A stretch of 64,000 nucleotides of DNA from Takakia lepidozioides (Eukaryota > Streptophyta > Takakiopsida > Takakiales > Takakiaceae), in assembly GCA_030704615.1 (NCBI GenBank), contig CM060733.1, forward strand, positions 43,214,001-43,278,000, given 5' to 3'. The number at the start of each line of letters is the position of its first letter. Position 1 is the first letter of the stretch. The notes beneath the pieces are model-generated. The model did not search any database. It was not told the origin of the DNA and saw only the letters and a list, made by a program, of their open reading frames with translations. The translations under genes were made by a program, and so were the position numbers. Below, piece by piece: positions 10,880 through 18,430 of the stretch.

Positions 10880-11479
10880 TCATTCCTCCACCATGTTGAG
10901 CTCTATCCGCTTTGCCAGCAAAAACACATTTGCTAAGGTGGGTAGGGCCGCTTGTAGGAGAGTTGTATCCCGCACCCTTCTCCTCAGCTCTTTGTCCAAT
11001 ATCCCGTACAAGAACTGGACTGCCTGAGCCTCCGTAACCCCTTGGGTTATATTAATCAAGCGCCTCATGCGAGTGAAAGCCTCCCTCAAGCTCTCAGTCG
11101 GCTTCCTCTGGAACTCTTGCAAGCTCCTCAACTTCTCTGTCCTCACCCCTTGGTAATTCCTTCTCAACTCTTCGAAGAACTCCACAACAGGGTTGAAAGT
11201 AGGCACCGCCACTGGTGCTGGTGTAGCAGTAGCTTGGGTGGACGTCGTAGCCTCTGTACCACTAGTCCCACTGCTGCTCGTGGAAGTTGTTGTTGTAGCT
11301 GCTGCTGCTGGTGCAGCTGCCGGTGTGGCTGCTGCCCTTGTGCCTCTAGTGATGGAGACATAGTCGGGTGACCAGTACATCCTCCACTCCTCGATCTCAA
11401 CATCGTGCCCCCGCCTAAACTCATGGTAATCATCCATGGACGGCTCCTCAAGGTGCTGAAACAGCCCCTTCCATGCCAT
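10880..11479 (-). CDS. Retrotransposon gag domain (left copy)
   Basis: The 199-residue open segment begins MAWKGLFQHLEEP. It has a Thr/Ala/Ser-rich linker at residues ~48-90, and from ~95 a typical gag capsid-like helical domain (EFFEELRRNYQ, SLQEFQRKPTESLREAFTRM, FLYGILDKELRRRV). The ATG lies about 25 bp beyond the end of module A', so the leader is very short. Its final TGA (10882-10880) is in frame with the following zinc-knuckle region and looks like a mutated Arg codon (CGA). It would form the virus-like particle; it is broken here. Confidence 0.75.
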   Translation of the reverse strand: MAWKGLFQHLEEPSMDDYHEFRRGHDVEIEEWRMYWSPDYVSITRGTRAAATPAAAPAAAATTTTSTSSSGTSGTEATTSTQATATPAPVAVPTFNPVVEFFEELRRNYQGVRTEKLRSLQEFQRKPTESLREAFTRMRRLINITQGVTEAQAVQFLYGILDKELRRRVRDTTLLQAALPTLANVFLLAKRIELNMVEE

Positions 11480-11502
11480 AAAAGGTGTAAACAGTTGTGG
11501 AT

Positions 11503-11593
11503 TGCGCTGTCGTGCGCATACATATCGCTACACAACTACATCGCTTTCCAAACCACACCACGCATATATGCACGATAAAGTAGTCTGCCATAA
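11503..11593 (-). repeat. Terminal-repeat module A' (left side)
   Basis: This ~90-bp segment, read leftward from GGCAGACTACTTTATCG to CGCACGACAGC, is nearly identical to 11951-12041 and corresponds to the A modules at 1595-1891 and 2211-2572 without the minisatellite. It abuts the gag leader. Confidence 0.75.
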
Positions 11594-11950
11594 TGATAGA
11601 AAACTAAGAACACACTGTTGACATAAGAAACATGAAAACCAACTCCATCACTCATCACTCTTTAAAATAGAAGTCGAGCCAGGGGCACCCCAAGCTATGG
11701 GGACTCTACCCCACAACAACCTATTGTCCCTACATAGCACACTCAGATTCTAAAGCGTGAAGGAGCTCGGTCGTGCAGGCTCAACTCCAGAGAGATGAGC
11801 CGCACGACTGACGCTCTTGTGAAGATAAGACGGTTCAGGTGTCAAACTAAACTTGACACCTGACTTAACACTTGAACTAAATCCAAGTGTTAAATACAAA
11901 TAACTAGCTTTATTCTAGTTAGTTTCACACTGTGTTTATTTAACTTGATA
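11594..11950 (-). repeat. LTR-like module B, copy 2
   Basis: The segment is 357 bp, the same length as the copy at 24722-25078 and nearly identical to it. On the minus strand it runs from TATCAAGTTAAATAA (TGTCAAG in other copies) to TTTTCTATCA. It is shared between the right element (as 3' end) and the left element (as 5' end), which puts the two in a head-to-tail tandem. Confidence 0.75.
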
Positions 11951-12041
11951 GCTGTCGTGCGCATACATATCGCTACACAACTACATCGTTGTCCAAACCA
12001 TACCACGCATATATGCACAATAAAGTAGTCTGCCACAATCG
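11951..12041 (-). repeat. Terminal-repeat module A (right side)
   Basis: On the minus strand it starts TGTGGCAGACTAC right after a G-rich tract (TAGGGGGGCGAT), which is a good polypurine-tract candidate, and ends CGCACGACA. This boundary looks like the true start of the element's 3' LTR, so the LTR may be A-B-A' taken together (about 540 bp). Confidence 0.65.
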
Positions 12042-12297
12042 CCCCCCTAGCTGGTGGATAGGTCCCCCTAACTCCAGATAACTACAAGATGTAATAGCGA
12101 CAACCGTACTAAGTCCTCTATCACTGTCCCTATTGTACTCAAACTCTATAGACCAAGAGGCCGGGTACAAGAGTAGCCCCATCATTAGTCGCCGTCTTAC
12201 AATCTGTGAACTTGAGCCAGGATCTTGTGTGTTCAAGGTCTCCTAGTAGCTTGGCCTTGCGTTTCTTGTTAGCCTTCCATGGTTGTATCCATTCCCA
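12042..12297 (-). other. 3' untranslated segment of right Gypsy copy
   Basis: Sequence between the PHD stop codon and the terminal repeat. It matches 1335-1594 in the other copy with scattered substitutions, and nothing else was seen in it. Confidence 0.6.
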
Positions 12298-13700
12298 CTA
12301 TCCAATGCAATGTGGATATAACCAATCTCCATCTGGAACCATCTCAAGAGGTGGAGTCAAGCATCCCATATGCCAACCTCTAGAGCATCGATCACACACC
12401 AGCATGGTGGCTGCCCCTCTAGCAGACCCACACAACATGCACCTCAAACTTGCAGATACCACTGCCAGGTTTGGGTCAATCCTGCCATCGACATTCGGAA
12501 GGTGACATGGCGCACAATTACGCACATGGTTCTTCCAAGTTATGCCATCCCGACCCTCCAAGATCAAGACGCCTGAGGGCAAGACCTCTCGAACCCTCAA
12601 AATAACACGTCCTGCAGTCACATCCAAGGTCGTAGGAGCAGTCTGCTGCAGATAGACATAGCCACCAGGGTTGAATCTCCGAACCCCAGGACGATAGCCC
12701 CCACCACGTATGGTAGCATACCTCAACGTATCACGATGTTGGGCAATGGCAAGGTTCTCGAAAGCCATGGGCATGACTTTCTTGAACATCTCTGCACGCT
12801 GATCACATGCACGTGCCCAAACGTCCGGATCGTCAAGGTTAAGAACTGTAGCAGCTTCTCTACGAATGAATGTAGGCAAATCCGGCTCTCGGCCAAAGAG
12901 AAGAAAGTATGGTGAGAAGGAGGCAAGTGATGTTTGCTTGTTGAACCTGTAGCCCATGGCTAACCAGGGTAACTGAAGGTCCCAATCTCCTAGGTGTCCC
13001 TTCTGCAAGCCATACTTGCGCAAACCCCTCTTTACTGTCTGAACAACTCTCTCTGCCAAGCCATCGGCCTCAGGATGATCCTGAGAAGTGGTGCGGTGGT
13101 CTATCAAGGCCTTGTCACACAAAGCCTGAAACTCCCCCAAAAACTCTCTCCCTTGGTCCGTGAGTACCTCAGCTGGAGCACCGAATCGGCTAAGTACACA
13201 ATCCAAGAATGCATACGCAGCTCCCTCACTAGCCTTATCAGGCAATGGAACCAACTCGATCCACTTGGAGAAGTGCTCCACCATCACCAACACGTACTTG
13301 TTGTGGCGCATGGTCAGGGCAACGGCCCTGCGAAGTCAAGACTCCACCTGTAGCCCAATCCCATGATCGGAAGAGGGTGCAATTGTGGAGTAGGGGCGTT
13401 GAATGAAGCACGCACCCTGTCACACATCATGCACCTAGCCACAAATTGTTGCACCTCTGTGTGCATACCACGCCACCAATATTGCCCCTGCAGTAGACTA
13501 TGAGTGTGTCGCACCCCAAAATGCCCCAACTCCTCATGGGCATGCCGCACTAACCGTGCCCGCTGTATTGGGTGAGGCACAATCCTCATTCGACCATCCT
13601 CCCACACTCGGAGCAGGTGTGTCCCCTCCCACTTGAACCTCTTGGCTCGTTGTAGGATCCGATCCCTCTCCTTGGCAGTCACAGTGGCTGTCGTGTCTCC
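12298..13700 (-). CDS. Gypsy integrase with C-terminal PHD finger (right copy)
   Basis: The HHCC zinc finger (HAHEELGH ... CMMC) is followed by SLDFAGP, LTDQGREF and DGLAERV, giving the D,D,E triad. One missing base near 13314 shifts the frame just after SLDFAGPLP; the second segment is open from 13311 to 12298. After a GPY/F-like stretch (PGGYVYLQQ) and a 60-residue tail (LILEGRDG ... NHVRNCAPCHLPNVDG) comes a PHD finger with CX2C, CX2C, HX2C and a final PHC. The Cys of WLCP seen in copy 1 is Tyr here, so one zinc ligand is lost. The PHD probably binds histone H3 tails and could steer integration; that role is inference. Confidence 0.87.
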
Positions 13701-13949
13701 AGTGCGGAGATAGTCCAACACAGCTGAATCCTCATGTATATCTTTGGCGTCACCTTGCTCATTGCTGGCCTCAGGGTCCTTAGACACTTGATCTACAGTC
13801 ATCCCTATTGCAGGTCCAACCTGGCCTTCCGCTGCCAAGATACACAGAAATGCAGATGCATGCCATCCGGACACCATCTCCTCATCCGTCTCACCATGCC
13901 ACCAAGCTCCAGTGTCATCCTGCTGGCTCGTGCATGGATTGCGACTCAA

Positions 13950-14300
13950 TCCATCTGCATTACGATTGACCAAACCTGGTCGATGCACAACCTGAAAGTC
14001 ATACTCTTGAAGGATGAGTGCCCACCGTACAAGCTTCCCCGTAAGCTTGTCTGACTCCATCAACCACTTGAGTGGCTGGTGATCCGTGACAAGGGTGAAG
14101 AGATTGCCGTATAGATAGCACCTGAAGTGTGCCACGGCCCACACAACAGCTAAGCATTCTCCCTCATATGAGCTATACTTAGACTTTGCAGCGTTGTTCG
14201 AGCGGCTAGCATAAGCTACTACGAACTCTTTTCCCTCATCATCCACCTGTGTGAGCACTGCTCCAAGCCCTAGCATGCTCCAATCTGTATGCAGCTGAAA
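13950..14300 (-). CDS. Gypsy RNase H domain
   Basis: The frame reads QLHTDWSMLGLGAVL, YASRSNNAAKSKYSSYEGEC, TLVTDHQPLKWL and VHRPGLVNRNADGLSR. These place the expected acidic residues: Asp in HTDWS, Glu in YEGEC, Asp in VTDHQ and Asp in NADGLS. It degrades RNA in RNA:DNA hybrids during reverse transcription. The frame is open through to the integrase zinc finger. Confidence 0.85.
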
Positions 14301-14940
14301 AGAACAGGTCGTCTCAAGATAGGAGCCGAGGTCAACCTCGCCTTGAGCTCTTGAAAAGCTTGTTCTTGCTCATCTTCCCACTGCCACTCCTGGTCCACCT
14401 TGGTCAGCTTGGTTAGAGCCTTTGCAATGGCACTAAATCCCTTAACAAACCATCTATAATAGTTTGCTAAACCCATGAAAGCTCGAACTCGGCTCACATC
14501 CGTGGGGCGTGGAATCTGTGCAATGGCCTCTACCTTAGTCTGTTGTACCCCCAATCCTTCAGGATATATCAGGTGACCCAGATACTCAATCTGGTTGTGG
14601 AAAAACTTGCACTTCCCCGGATGTAACTTCAATCCGTGCGCCCTCAAGCGCTCAAATATCACCTGAAGGTGTCTCTCATGCTCCTCTCTCCATGTCACTG
14701 TATCTATAGGGTCTCCATAAGATTGGCGTGTCAGTAGCCAATTCAATGCGAATCTCTTGACCCTTCAGTGCTCCTAAGTCCTTCAAACTGAAGGCAAAGC
14801 AGTTCCTGTAAGCCCTCAAGGACCGCCGTATACGTCGTCTCTCTCCTCCGGTGACTATAGGTCCAACATTAGGCTCCCAGTTGTCTTCCGTGACTGCAAC
14901 CTTGAGTCCAGCAGGCTAAGAGATAGAAGACGCGTCCCGT
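14270..14940 (-). pseudogene. Reverse transcriptase with deleted catalytic core
   Basis: The start is present (NCFAFSLKDLGALKGQEIRI, then DTPILWRPYRYSDMER), in frame with the methyltransferase. So is the end (WREEHERHLQVIFERLRAHG, GKCKFFHNQIEYLGHLIYPEG, RAFMGLANYYRWFVKGFS). The region between, with the YxDD aspartates, is absent. The joint lies in a shared AGTGACATGGAGAGAGGAG-like string near 14700-14715, consistent with deletion between short repeats. A frame change near 14300 separates it from RNase H. Confidence 0.85.
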
Positions 14941-15229
14941 GGTTGCTATGCTGCAACCTCTTGAGCAGTGACCACTGCCTCCTTTGTAAGTGACAATGTC
15001 TCACCCTGCCCCATCATCTCATCCTTGAGGACCTCCTCAACCCGAGAAAAATCCCCAACCTGATCCATCACCGCCGCCTTGGCTGCCAACTCCTTCTGAA
15101 CCTCGAGCACCTCCCACGTGTGCCATGGATGCGGCCTGCATCTTGTGGTCCTCACTTGCTCGCCCCCACTCGCTGCCTGTACCGTCTCGGTAGGCAAGGA
15201 GACCATGAAGGGAAGTGTACTTCGTACTT

Positions 15230-16215
15230 TGCGCTGTTCGGCCATAGCCAAGCTGATAATCCAAGTCAAGCAATTGAGATCCATTGCTTGCCCCAACACC
15301 TGACGACGTGATGCCTCAGAAAGAGATGACACCGCCGTGGTACCAGTGGTAAAACCCATTGCCCGCTCGCGCTCATCAGCATTGGGCTCCACTAATTGTT
15401 GCAACTGGCTATCCCACAAGAGGCCAGGTCCACCATCCCGAAAAGCATGGGATCCTGGGAAGCTGAGCAGTGTAGGTAATGTTGCTCGTGGTTGACCAAC
15501 CCTGTTGACCACTACCAAAGGCGAACGGTTATCGTGTCTCACACGTTGAGACTGTCTCCCTGTGTCCAAAATGCTATCCACTGTGAGGTGTGCTGGCCGC
15601 TGCACCCCATCAAATGCACGCTTGAGCAGTGCGGGTGGCATCAAATTAGTCCACCATAGCCGTGGACGATGAGCCCGTGACCCCACTGCAGCTGCATCCA
15701 GCAACACTGCTGACCCAAGCCACGACCGGACTTGATGCACACTGGCCATCACCCTGGCCCGAGAATCACCCATCAGTGGCACATTCTCTAAGATGTATGC
15801 TGGAGATACAGCTTGATGAAGCTGCAAGTGGCGCAAAACCCGCACCATCTCCCAAAACAGACCTATCCTCGAGTCTTGCAATCCATTGCCATGCCCCGCT
15901 GATGAATGCCTTTGGCAGGGCCAACCTGCCACTACCAGATCAATGGAGCCAACCTGCTCCAAATCCTGCGCCCCCAGCAACGAAATGTCTGCTGGCAAGG
16001 CTTGTTGGTATCCACGAACTGCAGACACTGGCAACAAATCAGGGTACTGCTATACCAACTAAGCAACATGACGTAGTGAGACACGTCGTGCAGTCTCATC
16101 CCTCTCCACATACAGGTAACGTCGAACTCGTACACCTGCCTGCAGCACTGCAGCCAATCCAGTGCTGATCCCGCCAAACAAGTCCAAAAGGCATATGCCT
16201 TCATCCGGGCACTGC
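15230..16215 (-). CDS. C5-cytosine DNA methyltransferase domain of a Gypsy element
   Basis: Motifs appear in canonical order. Motif I: LLDLFGGISTGL (SAM binding, ~16200-16165). Motif II-like YVERDETARR. Motif IV: DLVVAGWPCQRHSSAGHGNG with the catalytic Cys at about 15917. Motif VI: ILENV (~15790). Motif VIII: SRAHRPRLWW. Then a target-recognition stretch with LPTLLSFPGSHAFRDG, and motifs IX-X: ERERAMGF and SRRQVLGQAMDLNC. It would methylate cytosine C5 in DNA using S-adenosylmethionine. The HRPR-type motif VIII, unrearranged order and C-terminal motifs recall DNMT3-type enzymes, but phylogeny is needed. Two TAG codons (16059, 16050) interrupt it between motifs II and IV; the frame is otherwise open. 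Captured methyltransferases in retrotransposons are known from some algae and dinoflagellates (from memory). Confidence 0.88.
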
Positions 16216-16406
16216 CACACAAGAGATGTGGTATCCAATGGCGACATCTGCTGCAAATCACACCAGCTATCGAACTCCTGGATAAAGTCATCCAGCTCAA
16301 TTGTGCCCACAGCTCCAGAGTATCTATGAGACCCCTTGGTAGCTCCATACATCTCCTCCATGTCGTCCCACAACAATGGCGAATGAAACTGCCCTGGGGG
16401 GTGCAC
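16212..16406 (-). CDS. Gag N-terminal remnant
   Basis: The stretch reads LLWDDMEEMYGATKGSHRYS and then GTIELDDFIQEFDSWCDLQQM. It also occurs at 25205-25079 on the minus strand, where it lies downstream of an Arg/Pro-rich leader peptide. It is the start of the polyprotein in this family, joined here directly to the methyltransferase after loss of about 2.5 kb. Function beyond gag is unknown. Confidence 0.6.
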
Positions 16407-17082
16407 TCTTTATAAAATGTCCGTATCACGTGCGTTCGCCGCCTAATAAAAAAAACCCCTTGTATACGGGTCTTTGGATCATTTATACCCCCTCTGTACA
16501 TACATTTTGAAGATTATAAAACCCCCTCATGTAAATATATAGAAATTTGTAATTTAAAAAAAATACCGCCTTCTGTATGTATATTTTTCTTTCCAATAAA
16601 TAAAAAATACCCTCAAATATGTATATGTATGTTTTTATATTATATCAAGTTTATTCATTTAAAAATAGAATAAAAAACTAATTAATTAATTAAAAAAATC
16701 TGTTTGCCCTCGATGAAACTGTTGTGGAATCTCACTTTGAACAAAAATCAGATGCAGAGAGGAAGGGACATTGTCAATGCCCGATGTGCAAGAGGCCTGA
16801 AGAAAATTTCCATTTTCTGATATATAGTCCTGGGTATTTTCATTAGAGACTGAACCTCTTGAAGACCATCAAGACCTAATCACTGCACCTCTGTTCATCA
16901 ACTAGGACAGTTTCTGAACTTGTTCTACAGTTTCAACCTTCGCAAGGTCCAATTATGTTCAAACCCTACTATTGAGAATTCCTCTCCAAAAAGATATTTC
17001 GTGCGCCTTTGCTGCCACTGTTGGAGTCCAACCTAACTCGCAATTGACAGAGTTCAATACATTCAATTAGGTGACAAGCATT
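16407..17082. other. AT-rich spacer with degenerate ACCCCCT repeats
   Basis: From about 16470 to 16640, a loose ~45-bp motif recurs (ATACCCCCTCTGTACATACAT, AAACCCCCTCATGTAAATAT, ATACCGCCTTCTGTATGTAT). A related block flanks the gag remnant at 21060-21165. Around 16738-16835 is a block also found at 20490-20580 (AGATGCAGAGAGGAAGG, CAATGCCCGA). No gene was seen. Confidence 0.5.
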
Positions 17083-18258
17083 TCATTTCATACTCCCACA
17101 AGAACAAACACCATTTTGGAAGTGGTGAAAGCGGTTTGCATCCCGTACAACAATCTCTTGCTTAGCTATCTTTGAGATGAATTTGGTGGCTGTGTGGCAA
17201 TCACCACACATCCGAAGATTCCTGATGATCCCCAAAGACATCCCAGAGGGTGTGTTGATAAGCCCAAAAACAATGGCCAACTTCTCATTGTGGTGGCAAA
17301 GAGACGATTCTTTAAGCTCTTCCTCAACATCACGCAATGCCAAGCGGGCTTCACCCCTTCGCACATCATTTGCTCATAGGTCTCCAAAGCCTCCATCCCA
17401 CGCCCTTACTGTGCATATCCTGCAACCATCGCACTCCACGACAGCACATCTCGTTCAGCCATACTGTCGAACACTCCCTTCATACATGTCCACGAGGGTA
17501 TTGTTCATAATGACATTTGATACAATTGCAAATCTGACAATGTCGCCATGGACCTCTTTGCCCTTTTCCAGAGCTGACAGGCTTGCACACGCATTGCAAA
17601 TGTACACAAACATGATGTGGTCGGGCTTCACCCCTTCCCCCATCATTTGATCATAGGTCTCCAAAGTTTCTATACCACGTCCCTGCTGTGCATACCCTAC
17701 AAGCACCGCACTCCACGACACCACACCTCGTTCAGCCATGGAAACTCCCTTCGCATCCTTAATGCACCCACATTTGGCATACATGTCCACCAGGGGAGTG
17801 TTCAGAATGACATCTGGTACAATTCCAGCTTTGACAATGTCACCATGGACCTCTTTCCCCTTTTCCAGAGCTCGCAGGCTTGGACACTCATTGCATCCTG
17901 CCAACATTATATTCCACGTGATCAAAGATCGTTGAGGCATTCTGTTGAACACTTGGTGAGCATCGATGATGCTCCCGCACATAACATTCATGTTGACAAG
18001 GGTGTTGAGTAGAAAAACATTGTGGACTCCCTCTCTTGATCCTCTTTCAGAAGTGTGGTCATGGTTGAGGTGCCTGATTTTATCAACTGTGAGTGACGGT
18101 GAGTGACGCTCCAGGATTTTGAATTTCGCATTATCCACAGACCTGGAAGCAAGCACACAAACGTGGATGCTCTCGGTAGATTCCCTGTTGGAAAACCAGA
18201 TGAGGTTGAGGACGTAGAGGTAAATATGACAAGGAGAGAAGAGCAAAATGGAGAGCAA
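17083..18258 (-). pseudogene. PPR-DYW pseudogene
   Basis: Minus-strand PPR motifs (NTLVNMNVMCGSIIDAHQVF, GKEVHGDIVKAGIVPD, LVDMYAKCGCIKDA, SWSAVLVGYAQQGRG) run from 18020 to 17460. A frame change follows, then a DYW domain at 17364-17083 (CHHNEKLAIVFGL, CGDCHTATKFIS, VVRDANRFHHFQNG). Most L/S motifs and the E region are deleted, and the terminal DYW is replaced by SMK. Intact relatives are at 45133 and 59714. It is not expected to edit RNA. Confidence 0.85.
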
Positions 18259-18430
18259 AGACCTGAAACAGTGATGATTTTGTGCTTGCGGGAGAATGTA
18301 GGGATGGCTGCACTGTTCACACTACATGCTGGTAGGTACACCCTTGCAAGAAAGGATGATAGATCCATTAGTGAATTTGCTGGAAAGAGTGACCGTGAAC
18401 TGCACTACTATCTATTAGTATGGAATTCAG
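18093..18430 (+). pseudogene. Gypsy RNase H C-terminal fragment
   Basis: The frame LQDFEFRIIHRPGSKHTNVD followed by ALGRFPVG is the end of a Gypsy RNase H. About 90 further open residues follow. It belongs to a different family from the methyltransferase element. It abuts the PPR pseudogene near 18090, where TGAGTGACG is duplicated. Confidence 0.7.

Larger units (their letters stand above)
8776..11479 (-). pseudogene. Gypsy gag-protease polyprotein (left copy), stop-riddled
   Basis: This is the N-terminal half of a Gypsy polyprotein running leftward from the terminal repeat at 11503-12041. Order: gag (11479-10880), two zinc knuckles (about 10720-10580), a short tandem repeat (10275-10126), then aspartic protease (about 9500-9165) and a spacer ending in WQCPDEGIC near 8785. 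One reading frame covers gag to about 10030 and, after a single frame change near 10000, another covers the protease part. The only interruptions are nine in-frame stops: TAG at 10745, 10628, 9541, 9358, 9160 and 9136; TGA at 10880, 10280 and 10067 (plus-strand left ends). At 8775 it joins LINE sequence where the right copy continues into the methyltransferase. Confidence 0.8.
12298..16406 (-). pseudogene. Gypsy polyprotein with DNA methyltransferase, RT, RNase H, integrase and PHD (right copy)
   Basis: Reading leftward: a gag N-terminal remnant (16406-16230), C5 methyltransferase (about 16215-15230), a linker, the start of RT (about 14915-14715), the C-terminal part of RT (14746-14290), RNase H (14300-13950), and integrase with PHD finger (13700-12298). 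The methyltransferase, linker and RT start share one reading frame, interrupted only by TAG codons at 16059, 16050, 14946 and 14916. The RT core including YxDD is deleted near 14715-14745. Single-base frame changes occur near 14300 and 13314. Gag C-terminal part, zinc knuckles and protease, present in the left copy, are deleted here between DLQQM and WQCPDEGIC. The element cannot move by itself. Confidence 0.88.

Noticed and set aside
15230-16215. Methyltransferase as bacterial contamination or a host DNMT gene
   Set aside because: It is fused in frame with Gypsy RT and preceded by gag sequence found elsewhere in the window; no introns or host regulatory domains.
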